A DNA stretch of 22,944 nt. Origin: Suilimivivens sp964571145. GTDB lineage: Bacteria > Bacillota > Clostridia > Lachnospirales > Lachnospiraceae. This document shows positions 7,257-15,755 of the stretch, piece by piece. Position 1 is the first letter of the stretch; each line of letters starts with the position of its first letter. The DNA lies in assembly GCA_964571145.1 (NCBI GenBank), contig CAZNAP010000034.1, forward strand, positions 1 through 22,944, read 5' to 3'. The notes under the pieces are model-generated. The model had not been told where the DNA came from. It worked only from the letters and a program-made list of their open reading frames with translations, and searched no databases. The translations under genes were made by a program, and so were the position numbers.

Positions 7257-10200
7257 GTGCAGGACGTTTCAGAAAGAATTTTAGAAGGAAAATTTCATCA
7301 TGGTGCCCGTACGCTGGATTTCTCAAATCCGGTTATTGAATTATCCCTGGAAGAGGGAGAATTTCACGAAGGCAGCTTTACAATTTTCGGACCGGAGAAT
7401 GAGGTTACTGAAGGCGTTGTGTCTTCCAGCAGACTGAGAATGAAATGTTTGACAGAAAAGTTTGCAGGCAGTGAATCCGAAATTGCGTATTCGTTTGATG
7501 CTGATGGTATGGAAGACGGAGATGTCCTAAAGGGTGAATTCCGTATTATCTCTAATCAAGGCGAGTATTTGGTGCCTTATGAAATAAAAATTACGGAAGA
7601 AATTATGGAATCCAGTCTTGGCAATGTCAGAAATCTGTTTCATTTTGCCAATTTGGCCAGAACAGACTGGCCTGAGGCTGTAAATTTATTTTATACAGAA
7701 GGTTTTGAGGAGATATTAAAGGGGGCAGACCGACAATATTATGCAACCTATAAAGGCCTGATTGGCGGAAGCAGACAAGGCCAAAAGGTTGAAGAATTTT
7801 TACTGGAGATAAAGAAAAAACAAAAGGTAGAGTTCCTTTTGGAAGAATCAGAAATACGCATGGACAATCCCCACGACAAAGAGGAAAGCAGAATTGTTAT
7901 TAATCGAAATGGCTGGGGATATTCAGATTTGATGATAGAGCAGGATGGTGACTTTATCCTATTGGAAAAGGAGGTTATCAGGGACGAAGACTTTCTGGGT
8001 AATTGCTACAGACTGCCTTTCTACATAGCACAGGAGAAATTACACGGTGGCAAGAATTTCGGAAAAATCTTTCTTTATAATTCTTATGTACGTCTCGAGG
8101 TAAATGTCATTGTTATACAGAGAACCGGCGCTGCCAGACTGTCGGGGATTAGACTGCAAAAGAAACACGCATTAATTGAATTAATGCAGTATTATGAGGC
8201 ATTTAGAACAAAACGAATCAGCACAGCGTCTTGGATGAAAGAAACCCGTGCGTTGGTTGATCATTTGGTGGAAATGGATGATAAAGACGCTTCTTTTAAA
8301 CTGTTTCAGGTTCAGCTCCTGATTACGGAGGAGCGATATAACGAAGCTGAATGGCTTTTAAATAAAGTGGACGAACTGTTGGCTGGACAATTTGACCCGG
8401 TACTCTATTGTTATTATTTATATCTTACAACCTTAATCAACAGGGAAGAAGCACATATTGATGAAGTGGCGGTGCAGGTGGAGAAAATCTTTGCACAGTG
8501 TGCCGATAATTGGAGAATTGCCTGGCTTCTACTGTATCTATCAGAAGATTACAGTAAGAGTCCTTCCAGAAAGTGGCTGATATTAGAAGAGCAATTTCGC
8601 CAGGGCTGTAAAAGCCCGGTCATTTATGTAGAAGCATGGAATTTGATACAGACCAATCCGACACTGTTAATGCGTTTAGATAACTTTGAAATGCAGGTAC
8701 TGATTTATGCTGCCAAGAGAGACTTATTGTCAGCTGTCACCATAGAACAGATTATTTATCTGGCGCAAAAACAGAAAGCATACAGCTATAGCCTTTTCCG
8801 GGTTTTGGTTGCCTGCTATAAGGTGTTGCCCAGTGATGAGATTTTGCAGACGATTTGCACCTTATTAATCAAGGGAAATATAACTGACTCAACTGCTTTT
8901 TCCTGGTATGAAAAAGGAATTGAACGTGAACTTAGAATAACCAGATTATATGAATATTACATGATGTCGGTTAAGTTAGAAGATACCATTACGATTCCCA
9001 AGATTGTTTTGATGTATTTTGCTTTTGATAGTAATCTGGATAGTTTACACAATGCTTTTTTGTATGCGTATGTGTATAAAAATAAAACACAATATCCGGA
9101 GCTATATGAAAGCTATAAAGACCAAATTGAGCGATTTATGGTTTCTCAAATGATTAAAGGTAAAAATAATCAATGGCTTGCTTATTTGTATAAAAATCTG
9201 ATTACTCCGGTTATGATTACAGAGGAAACGGCAGAGGGATTGTCGCAGGCGTTATTTATTCATTCTATTTCCGTTTCCAGAAATGATATCAGACGTATTA
9301 TTGTTATTTATGAAAAAGAGAAGCAGGAAGTGGTGTATCCGGTTACCGGAAAAGAGTTTTATCTGCCCCTTTATGGGAATGATTACCAGCTCCTGTTGGA
9401 AGATAGCAAGATGAACAGATATTGCCGTGAAGAAGAGTATGTTTTGGATCGTCTTTTGATTCCGGATAAGCTGGCAATGCTGATTGCACCACTTGCAGTT
9501 TCAGGACATGTTCATTTCCGACTTTGGCTTTGTGAACAGGGAAGAGAACTGGCAGATATTTCGGATGCGAATATCGAATATATGAAATTGATTTCCGAAT
9601 CGGAAGAAGTGGTCGATACCATTCGCAAGGAAATCAGAATGAGAATGGTTCAGTATTATTATGACCATGATCGGATGAAAGAATTAGATGATTATTTGGC
9701 ACTTTTACAGCCGGATCAAATCAGAGAAAACAGTTTCGCACTGATTATTCGGTTTATGGTTATCCGCGGCATGTATGAGAAGGCATATGAATGGATTCAG
9801 ATTCGCGATGGAGAAGGAATCGAAGCTAAGATAATTGTCAGACTTTGCAGTCGGCTGATTTCTATGGAGGGTATGAATGAAGATGCCACCATGACAGCAC
9901 TGGTATACATGGCTTTTGTGGCTGGAAAACATGATGAAAATCTTTTGCAATATTTGTGCAGCTATTTTGTGGGGACTGTCAAAGAAATGCGCGATATTTG
10001 GAAGGCAGCAGAGGCCTTTGGGGTGGATACCTATGATTTGTGCGAGCGAATTCTAACACAAATGCTGTACACTGGTGCCTTTATTGGAGAAAGAATCGAT
10101 ATTTTTAAGAAATATGTATCGGGTGGAGCCAAGACAAAATTAGAATTGGCATTTTTGGCACAATGTTCGTATGACTATTTTGTGAGGGACAAGCTGACAG

Positions 10201-10817
10201 ACAAGTTTGTACTGGAAGATATGCAGCGTGTCATTGAAAGACAGGAGGACATACCACTGGTATGTCAGCTGGCCTATACGAAATACTATGCGGAAAACAA
10301 AGAACTGGTAGATGAACGGATTTCACGTTGCCTATATGCATTTTTACACGAGTTGATGGCCCAGAAAAAATATTTCGCTTATTTTAAAGAGTATACGGAT
10401 AACTTTACTTTTATGCGTCACTTTGCTGACAAGACAATCGTTGAATATCATGCGAAAGAGGGTAGCAAAGCAATTATTCATTATCTGTTTGAGCAGGAAG
10501 GGAATGTTGATGGCGAGTACTTAAAGGAAGAAATGCGGGATATGTTTGGCGGCATCTGTGCAAAACAATTTATTTTATTTTTTGGAGAACGGTTACAGTA
10601 TTACATTACTGAAGTCGAGGATGATAAAGAACAGCTGACGGAAAGCGGAACACTCAGCCGGAATGATACAGATATTGAACAACGTGAGAGTAAGTACAGC
10701 CTGATTAATGATATTGCAATTGGGCGGACACTCAATGATTATGATACAATCGAAAATCTTCTATATGAATATTTTGAACAGGAAGGTATTGTAAGTAAGC
10801 TATTCCAAATGATATAG
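7257..10817 (+). CDS. DUF5717-like giant repeat protein
   Basis: 1186 residues if started at GTG 7257, which has GGAGG 10 bases upstream and lies about 50 bases after the predicted transcription start. The frame is open further upstream, but that region overlaps the divergent promoters. Residues about 1-290 are beta-rich, apparently two Ig-like modules (one ending GEYLVPYEIKI, the second ending YVRLEVNVIVIQ). From about 295 to the end the chain is almost wholly helical with TPR-like pairs such as ERYNEAEWLLNKVDELL and MYEKAYEWIQIRDGEG, so a long superhelical scaffold is likely. There is no signal peptide, TM segment or catalytic motif. It resembles proteins I recall as DUF5717 (N-terminal plus main domain) from Lachnospiraceae; its function is unknown. 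It is first in a four-gene run, 19 bases before the Hsp70-like gene, and is presumably a protein-binding scaffold. Confidence 0.85.
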   Translation: MQDVSERILEGKFHHGARTLDFSNPVIELSLEEGEFHEGSFTIFGPENEVTEGVVSSSRLRMKCLTEKFAGSESEIAYSFDADGMEDGDVLKGEFRIISNQGEYLVPYEIKITEEIMESSLGNVRNLFHFANLARTDWPEAVNLFYTEGFEEILKGADRQYYATYKGLIGGSRQGQKVEEFLLEIKKKQKVEFLLEESEIRMDNPHDKEESRIVINRNGWGYSDLMIEQDGDFILLEKEVIRDEDFLGNCYRLPFYIAQEKLHGGKNFGKIFLYNSYVRLEVNVIVIQRTGAARLSGIRLQKKHALIELMQYYEAFRTKRISTASWMKETRALVDHLVEMDDKDASFKLFQVQLLITEERYNEAEWLLNKVDELLAGQFDPVLYCYYLYLTTLINREEAHIDEVAVQVEKIFAQCADNWRIAWLLLYLSEDYSKSPSRKWLILEEQFRQGCKSPVIYVEAWNLIQTNPTLLMRLDNFEMQVLIYAAKRDLLSAVTIEQIIYLAQKQKAYSYSLFRVLVACYKVLPSDEILQTICTLLIKGNITDSTAFSWYEKGIERELRITRLYEYYMMSVKLEDTITIPKIVLMYFAFDSNLDSLHNAFLYAYVYKNKTQYPELYESYKDQIERFMVSQMIKGKNNQWLAYLYKNLITPVMITEETAEGLSQALFIHSISVSRNDIRRIIVIYEKEKQEVVYPVTGKEFYLPLYGNDYQLLLEDSKMNRYCREEEYVLDRLLIPDKLAMLIAPLAVSGHVHFRLWLCEQGRELADISDANIEYMKLISESEEVVDTIRKEIRMRMVQYYYDHDRMKELDDYLALLQPDQIRENSFALIIRFMVIRGMYEKAYEWIQIRDGEGIEAKIIVRLCSRLISMEGMNEDATMTALVYMAFVAGKHDENLLQYLCSYFVGTVKEMRDIWKAAEAFGVDTYDLCERILTQMLYTGAFIGERIDIFKKYVSGGAKTKLELAFLAQCSYDYFVRDKLTDKFVLEDMQRVIERQEDIPLVCQLAYTKYYAENKELVDERISRCLYAFLHELMAQKKYFAYFKEYTDNFTFMRHFADKTIVEYHAKEGSKAIIHYLFEQEGNVDGEYLKEEMRDMFGGICAKQFILFFGERLQYYITEVEDDKEQLTESGTLSRNDTDIEQRESKYSLINDIAIGRTLNDYDTIENLLYEYFEQEGIVSKLFQMI

Positions 10818-10836
10818 GGCCGGGGAGGTTAGTGGG

Positions 10837-12141
10837 ATGTTTCAAAAGGAACAAACCGGAAAAAAGAATAGTGCACGCGTAGTGGTAGGATATGATTTGG
10901 GAAGCACCTTTTCTCAAATCAGCTTTTGCTATATCGGCGAGAATGAACCGGAAACGATTTCGGCAGTGGCTGGGACGGAACAATATAATATACCGGCTGT
11001 TTTATGTAAGCGTAAGGGCGTGGGACAGTGGTATTATGGTAAGGAAGCACTGAAATTTGCCCAGGAAGAAACGGGAATATTGGTGGAAAACCTTCTTGAA
11101 CTGGCACAAAACGGCGAAGATGTACTGGTGGAAAATGAAACCTTTGACCCTGTTGCATTACTGACTTTGTACGTGAAAAGAAGCCTTTCTCTGTTAAATC
11201 TGCAGATATCACCGGGGCAGGTGGAAGCCTTTATGCTAACTGTAGAGGAATTGACCCCGCGCATGGTAGCAATTCTGGAGAAGGTAGTTGCGGGATTACA
11301 GTTAAAAACCCAGCATATTTGCTTCCAGAGTCATATGGAAAGCTTTTATTATTATGTTTTACATCAGGAGCAGGAACTGCGAAAGAGCAATGTGGTTATT
11401 TTCGAGTATAATGATTATCTAAAATCGCTTCGATTAGAATGCAACCATAAAACGCAACCTAAGGTAGTGTTTATTCAAATGGAAGAGTTTCCTGAAATAA
11501 AGCGCATTGACTGGGCTGAGGATGAAGGGCAACGAGAATCACAAAAGCTGCTTCTGGATGAAGAGTTTGGACTGGTCGTTGAAAAAAGCTTAAAAGACGA
11601 GGCTGTTTCTACAATCTATTTATTGGGAGATGGGTTTAAAGAAGGATGGTCAAAGTCCTCACTTAGAATTTTATGCAGAAACAGGCGGGTTTTTCAGGGT
11701 AACAACCTTTATAGCAAAGGTGCTTGTTATGGTATGCTAGAACGTATTGCCCCAACAGAAGAGGCCAAGAACTTCGTATACTTGGGAGAAGATAAATTAA
11801 AGTCAAATATAGGAATGAAAGTACTGCGCAGAGGTACGGATTCTTATTTTGCAGTGATGGATGCGGGTAAAAACTGGTATGAAGCAACTGCAGATTTTGA
11901 GATTATTCTTGAAAGCGGCAATATGATTGACTTTATCGTTACACCGCTGACAGGAGGACAGGTGACAAGTAGACCGATTCTTTTGGAGGGATTGCCGGAA
12001 CGACCAAAGAAAGCAACTCGGTTACGCATTCATATGGAAATGTCAGCAGTCGATCAAGCAGCGGTAACCATAGAAGATTTGGGCTTTGGAGAAATTTTTT
12101 TATCCAGTGGCAAAGCATGGACGCAGACATTCTTGGTATAA
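10837..12141 (+). CDS. DUF5716-like Hsp70/actin-fold protein
   Basis: 434 residues. The ATG has GGGGAGG about 9 bases upstream. The N-terminal phosphate-1 loop is clear (GYDLGSTFSQISF, Asp20). Near the expected phosphate-2 site the chain reads VVIFEYNDYLKSLRLE (from about 186), where Hsp70 proteins have DxGGGT; the Asp is replaced by Glu190 and the glycines are gone. The adenosine-site region is recognisable as IYLLGDGF (Gly264-Asp-Gly) followed by NNLYSKGACYGM (Gly295). The last 110 or so residues are beta-rich and could be a short substrate or partner domain; there is no standard DnaK lid. It is cytosolic, with no signal peptide. Nucleotide binding is likely; hydrolysis is doubtful. The DUF5716 name is from memory. 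It sits between two helical-repeat proteins, which suggests a chaperone- or filament-like ATPase module. Confidence 0.85.
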   Translation: MFQKEQTGKKNSARVVVGYDLGSTFSQISFCYIGENEPETISAVAGTEQYNIPAVLCKRKGVGQWYYGKEALKFAQEETGILVENLLELAQNGEDVLVENETFDPVALLTLYVKRSLSLLNLQISPGQVEAFMLTVEELTPRMVAILEKVVAGLQLKTQHICFQSHMESFYYYVLHQEQELRKSNVVIFEYNDYLKSLRLECNHKTQPKVVFIQMEEFPEIKRIDWAEDEGQRESQKLLLDEEFGLVVEKSLKDEAVSTIYLLGDGFKEGWSKSSLRILCRNRRVFQGNNLYSKGACYGMLERIAPTEEAKNFVYLGEDKLKSNIGMKVLRRGTDSYFAVMDAGKNWYEATADFEIILESGNMIDFIVTPLTGGQVTSRPILLEGLPERPKKATRLRIHMEMSAVDQAAVTIEDLGFGEIFLSSGKAWTQTFLV

Positions 12142-12154
12142 GCACCGAGCGACT
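12141..12154. repeat. 14-base motif AGCACCGAGCGACT, copy 2
   Basis: It starts on the last base of the TAA ending the Hsp70-like gene and matches 13 of 14 bases of the motif at 3425-3438. It occupies part of the 36-base spacer before the next gene. Confidence 0.5.
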
Positions 12155-12177
12155 AGACAGGAAGAAAGGAAAACGTT

Positions 12178-13008
12178 GTGAGCAGACTCATATTATGTAC
12201 AGGGAAATATGCTAAAACTCCATACTTCTTTAGCAGCTTGTGTGTCAACGTATACTGCGTAGAAGAACTATGCTATCTTTTTACCAGTAATCCGTTTATG
12301 ATTCATACGGATATCATGAGTAAGGAACTGGCAGAGTGGCTGGATCAGGAATGCGAATTAAAAGAACTCAGTCATCAGTTGTTACAGCTCTTTCGTAAGG
12401 GTAGTCAGGCAAGTACCTTTGTCCTTACCATCTTAGACTATGTGAATTATTGCACGGATATAGAAAAAAAGAAAATAGAAGCGGTATTGTCAGGAAATGC
12501 TGGTTTGAGTGAGTATGCCAGACGCAAAAACCAAGGTGACTTTTTACTGAAGAACCGAAGATACAGAATGGCTTTGACGATTTATGAGGATTTATCGCAT
12601 GAATTGCCGGATACGGAAAGTGCGTTAAAACCGCTTTTGTATCATAATATGGGCGTTACATATGCACATTTTTTCCTGTTTGAGCTGGCTGCCAAATTTT
12701 TTAAGCGTGCTTATGATATGGCAGGAAAAGAAGAATCAGGTATGCAGTATTTATTAGCTATGCGGCTTCATTTACGAGAGGAAGCCTATATTGCTTTTAT
12801 AGCCGAGCATGCGGAATATCACGAATTATCTTTAAAAGTAGAACGACAGTTAAAGTTAACTGAGGGATTACAAGAAGAATCGGAACAAAGCAGAATGCTT
12901 TCCGCATTGAAAATCTATAAAGATGAAGGAAATGTAGTTTCTTATTATGAAGAAATAGACAAGGTTATTTCAGACTTAAAAGACGATTACAGGTTACATG
13001 TAGAATAA
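12178..13008 (+). CDS. TPR-like protein of the DUF5716/5717 cluster
   Basis: 276 residues, starting at GTG 12178 with AAAGGA 7 bases upstream. The start is supported because the next residues (SRLILCTGKYAKTPYFFSS) already look like conserved family sequence. Residues 1-105 form a distinctive N-terminal region with VNVYCVEELCYLF and DIMSKELAEWLDQE. Residues about 113-149 and 153-186 are two TPR-like helical pairs (KNRRYRMALTIYEDLSHELP and the NMGV...AAKFFKRAYDMAG pair), and the rest is helical. There is no TM segment or enzyme motif. It is probably an adaptor between the Hsp70-like protein and the membrane protein encoded next. I know of no named function. Confidence 0.8.
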   Translation: MSRLILCTGKYAKTPYFFSSLCVNVYCVEELCYLFTSNPFMIHTDIMSKELAEWLDQECELKELSHQLLQLFRKGSQASTFVLTILDYVNYCTDIEKKKIEAVLSGNAGLSEYARRKNQGDFLLKNRRYRMALTIYEDLSHELPDTESALKPLLYHNMGVTYAHFFLFELAAKFFKRAYDMAGKEESGMQYLLAMRLHLREEAYIAFIAEHAEYHELSLKVERQLKLTEGLQEESEQSRMLSALKIYKDEGNVVSYYEEIDKVISDLKDDYRLHVE

Positions 13009-13031
13009 TTGAATTAGGTCAAAGGAGCACC

Positions 13032-14219
13032 ATGGGATTAATACAGAAATTTCTCCAATGGAAAAAGAATATTGAGGAACCTGAATTTGAAATAGAGGAC
13101 TGGAACGAAGTTGTCTATGACAGGGATGACTTACAAATCAAGGATAAGAAGCAGCGGGAGGAGTATGTCAAGGGTTGTCTGGATCAGATTGCCGAAGCAT
13201 CGAGAGAACTGGAAACATTGCAGTTCGAGTATAATATGGTAACTTCCTATCTAAAGGATATGGAGGAAATAGAAGCACTTCCTGATATTGAAAAGTTGGA
13301 GCTGGAGAGCTGGGCCAGAAAAATCGATTCATTGGAAGAACAGCGTTCCGGTTATAAAGAACGTAAAAATAAAATGGATGAGGAGAAATTCAGGCAAATA
13401 GAACGTCTGGAGGAAGAAGTACAGGAAGGTCTTGAAAAGTTAACAGACGCGGAAGATTATCAGGATTTGATTAAGCGCGATTTGCGTAAACTGGATGGCG
13501 AGAAACATGCTTATTTGTATAGAAAGAATGAGTTGAAACGTCTGATTACAGATACACGTTCCATGACGGTTGTATGTGCGGTTGCGGTAATTGCCTGCTT
13601 TTTATTGCTGGTGGTTCTGCAAATGGGATTTCGTATGAACACCCAGTGGGGGTATATCCTAACGGCTGGAATAGGTGCTGTGGCTATTACGATTATTTTT
13701 ATCAAGCATAATGATAGCATTCGTGAATTGGCACAGGTGGAAAATGGAATCAACAGAATTATCCGATTGCAGAATACCGTAAAAATACGATATGTCAACA
13801 ATTCGCATTTGCTGGATTACTTATATATGAAGTATGACGTCTCCAGTGCCGGCGAATTAAGCAAAAGTTGGCAGCAGTATCAAGAAGAAAAAGAAGAACG
13901 TAATGTCTATCAGCAAACGGAACGCCAAATGGATCAGCTGCAAAAGGAATTTTTGCATGTATTGCGTCGTTATCAGGTTAAAGACCCTATGATATGGCTC
14001 CACCAGACAGAAGCAATTCTGGATAAAAAGGAAATGGTGGAAATTCGTCATAAATTAATTATCAGAAGGCAGTCGCTACGCAGACGTATGGATTATAATA
14101 AAGAAGTGATAGCAGGAAAGGCACAGGCTGAAATCAAGGACTTGGTAGATAACTATCCCAAATATGCCAGAGAAATACTGAGTATCGTAGATGAATATGC
14201 CAACTCTGAAAAGGCTTGA
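13032..14219 (+). CDS. Coiled-coil protein with two-helix membrane hairpin
   Basis: 395 residues. The ATG follows AAAGGAG at a short 4-base spacing. Residues about 45-165 are highly charged and heptad-like (LEEEVQEGLEKLTDAEDYQDL). Two hydrophobic helices follow at about 178-196 (MTVVCAVAVIACFLLLVVL) and 207-227 (YILTAGIGAVAITIIFI), separated by a short polar turn. A second coiled coil runs at about 277-310 (QQYQEEKEERNVYQQTERQM), and the tail is basic and helical. Both large arms would face the cytoplasm. No enzyme motif is present. As the last gene of the cluster it is the obvious membrane anchor for the three soluble proteins upstream. Confidence 0.8.
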   Translation: MGLIQKFLQWKKNIEEPEFEIEDWNEVVYDRDDLQIKDKKQREEYVKGCLDQIAEASRELETLQFEYNMVTSYLKDMEEIEALPDIEKLELESWARKIDSLEEQRSGYKERKNKMDEEKFRQIERLEEEVQEGLEKLTDAEDYQDLIKRDLRKLDGEKHAYLYRKNELKRLITDTRSMTVVCAVAVIACFLLLVVLQMGFRMNTQWGYILTAGIGAVAITIIFIKHNDSIRELAQVENGINRIIRLQNTVKIRYVNNSHLLDYLYMKYDVSSAGELSKSWQQYQEEKEERNVYQQTERQMDQLQKEFLHVLRRYQVKDPMIWLHQTEAILDKKEMVEIRHKLIIRRQSLRRRMDYNKEVIAGKAQAEIKDLVDNYPKYAREILSIVDEYANSEKA

Positions 14220-14244
14220 CTTCTTTTTTACAGCATGATAGCAT
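14216..14244 (+). promoter_or_regulatory. Promoter for amino acid ABC transporter operon
   Basis: TTGACT (14216-14221, overlapping the stop codon of the previous gene), a 17-base spacer, and TAGCAT (14239-14244) preceded by TGA as an extended -10. The start would be near 14251 with a leader of about 38 bases. No convincing terminator precedes it, so read-through from the upstream cluster is possible. Confidence 0.5.
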
Positions 14245-14288
14245 GATTAACGTATGAGTTATTTTATTAGAGGAGGACGGAGAAAATT

Positions 14289-15074
14289 ATGAAAAAAGTA
14301 ATTACTTTATTGGCAGCAGCTCTCATGTTGATGAGCATGTTGGTTGGCTGTGGAGCTAAGGAAACAGCAGCAGAAGGCAAAACATTTACAGTAGGATTTG
14401 ACGCTGAATTCCCACCTTATGGATACATGGATGAGAATGGTGGATATACCGGTTTTGACTTGGATCTTGCAGCAGAAGTTTGCGCACGTAACGGTTGGGA
14501 ACTTGTGAAAAAACCGATTGAATGGGACTCCAAAGATATGATGCTTTCTTCAGGTTCAATTGATTGTATTTGGAACGGCTTTACCATTAATGGTCGTGAG
14601 GATGCCTATACATGGTCAGTACCTTATGTTGACAACAGTCAGGTATTTGTTGTGAAATCAGATGCAGGAATCAGTACTCAGGCAGATTTGGCAGGTAAAA
14701 TTGTTGGTGTTCAGAAGGATTCTTCCGCACTGAAAGCTTTGGAAGAAAGTGCAGCTGATTTATCAGCTACTTTTGCTGAATTAAAGCAGTATCAGGATTA
14801 CAATACTGGTTTCATGGATTTGGAAGCAGGTGCTATTGATGCATTGGCAGTTGATATCGGTGTAGCTAATTACCAGATTGAATCCAGAGGTGATGGGTAT
14901 GTAGTAATGGAAGAGAAGCTTGCAACCGAACAATATGGAATCGGATTTTTATTAGGCAATGATGAGTTAAAGAATCAGGTAGAAACTACATTATTGGAAA
15001 TGGCCCAAGATGGCAAATTTATGGAAATTGCCGAGAAGTATGGTCTACAGGACAGTGTTTGTTTAGGAAAATAA
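14289..15074 (+). CDS. Polar amino acid ABC transporter, substrate-binding lipoprotein
   Basis: 261 residues, of usual length for family 3 binding proteins. Signal peptide with lipobox MLVGC (Cys21), so it is anchored outside the membrane. The family pattern is clear: TVGFDAEFPPYGYMDENGGYTGFDLDLAAEV, then NGFTINGREDAYTWSVPY (with the Arg that usually holds the ligand carboxylate), IVGVQKDSSALKAL, and YGIGFLLGNDELKNQV near the end. It captures a polar amino acid and delivers it to the permease encoded 22 bases downstream. The exact amino acid cannot be read from sequence; glutamine, aspartate, cystine and histidine are all possible. AGGAGG and a closer GGAG precede the ATG. Confidence 0.93.
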   Translation: MKKVITLLAAALMLMSMLVGCGAKETAAEGKTFTVGFDAEFPPYGYMDENGGYTGFDLDLAAEVCARNGWELVKKPIEWDSKDMMLSSGSIDCIWNGFTINGREDAYTWSVPYVDNSQVFVVKSDAGISTQADLAGKIVGVQKDSSALKALEESAADLSATFAELKQYQDYNTGFMDLEAGAIDALAVDIGVANYQIESRGDGYVVMEEKLATEQYGIGFLLGNDELKNQVETTLLEMAQDGKFMEIAEKYGLQDSVCLGK

Positions 15075-15096
15075 ATTTTTATTAGGAGAACCCCGA

Positions 15097-15744
15097 ATGA
15101 GTATAGCAGTTATGCTGATGCAATTAGGAAAAGGAATGTTATCAACAGTAGAAATTTTCTTTTTGACACTCCTTTTCTCTCTTCCCATGGGATTACTTGT
15201 ATCCTTTGGAAGAATGTCAAAAAATCGTTTGATTTGTGGAATCAGCAAGGTGTACATATCTATCATGAGGGGTACTCCTCTTATGTTACAATTACTGGTC
15301 GTGTATTTTGCACCCTTTTATCTATTTGGATTTAATTTGCGAGGTTACCAATTTCCGGCCATTATTTTAGCATTTTCAATTAACTATGCAGCATATTTTG
15401 CAGAAATCTATAGAGGCGGCATTGAATCTATGCCAATCGGCCAATATGAAGCAGCTCAGGTTCTTGGGTATCAAAAAGGTCAAACCTTTTTCAAAATCAT
15501 ACTTCCACAAGTGTTTAAACGAATATTACCATCTATAACAAATGAGACAATTACACTGGTTAAGGATACTTCACTGGCGTTTGTACTTTCGCAGGCTGAA
15601 ATGTTTACTATGGCTAAACAGATTGCTGCCAAGGAAACAAGTATTATGCCGTTGATGGTCGCCGGTGTGTTTTATTATATTTTTAATTTAGTAGTAGCAT
15701 TTGTAATGGAACGTATCGAGAAGTCAATGAGTTATTACAGGTAG
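15097..15744 (+). CDS. Amino acid ABC transporter permease (HisM/GlnP type)
   Basis: 215 residues, typical length, with about five membrane helices starting at MLSTVEIFFLTLLFSLPMG. The EAA loop that docks on the ATPase is present as GQYEAAQVLGYQKGQTFFKI, preceded by YRGGIESMP and followed by LPQVFKRILPSITNETI, all characteristic of polar amino acid permeases (KDTSL also conserved). AGGAGA lies 8 bases before the ATG. Only one permease gene is present, so the channel is expected to be a homodimer. Confidence 0.94.
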   Translation: MSIAVMLMQLGKGMLSTVEIFFLTLLFSLPMGLLVSFGRMSKNRLICGISKVYISIMRGTPLMLQLLVVYFAPFYLFGFNLRGYQFPAIILAFSINYAAYFAEIYRGGIESMPIGQYEAAQVLGYQKGQTFFKIILPQVFKRILPSITNETITLVKDTSLAFVLSQAEMFTMAKQIAAKETSIMPLMVAGVFYYIFNLVVAFVMERIEKSMSYYR

Positions 15745-15755
15745 GAGGAGAAGCT

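Noticed and set aside
7257..14219. Anti-phage defence island
   Set aside because: No nuclease, helicase, protease, reverse transcriptase, toxin or NAD-consuming domain is seen, and the surroundings are housekeeping genes.
14221..14229. T-run after the coiled-coil gene as a terminator
   Set aside because: No convincing GC-rich stem precedes it; the bases are better explained as the spacer of the promoter at 14216-14244.
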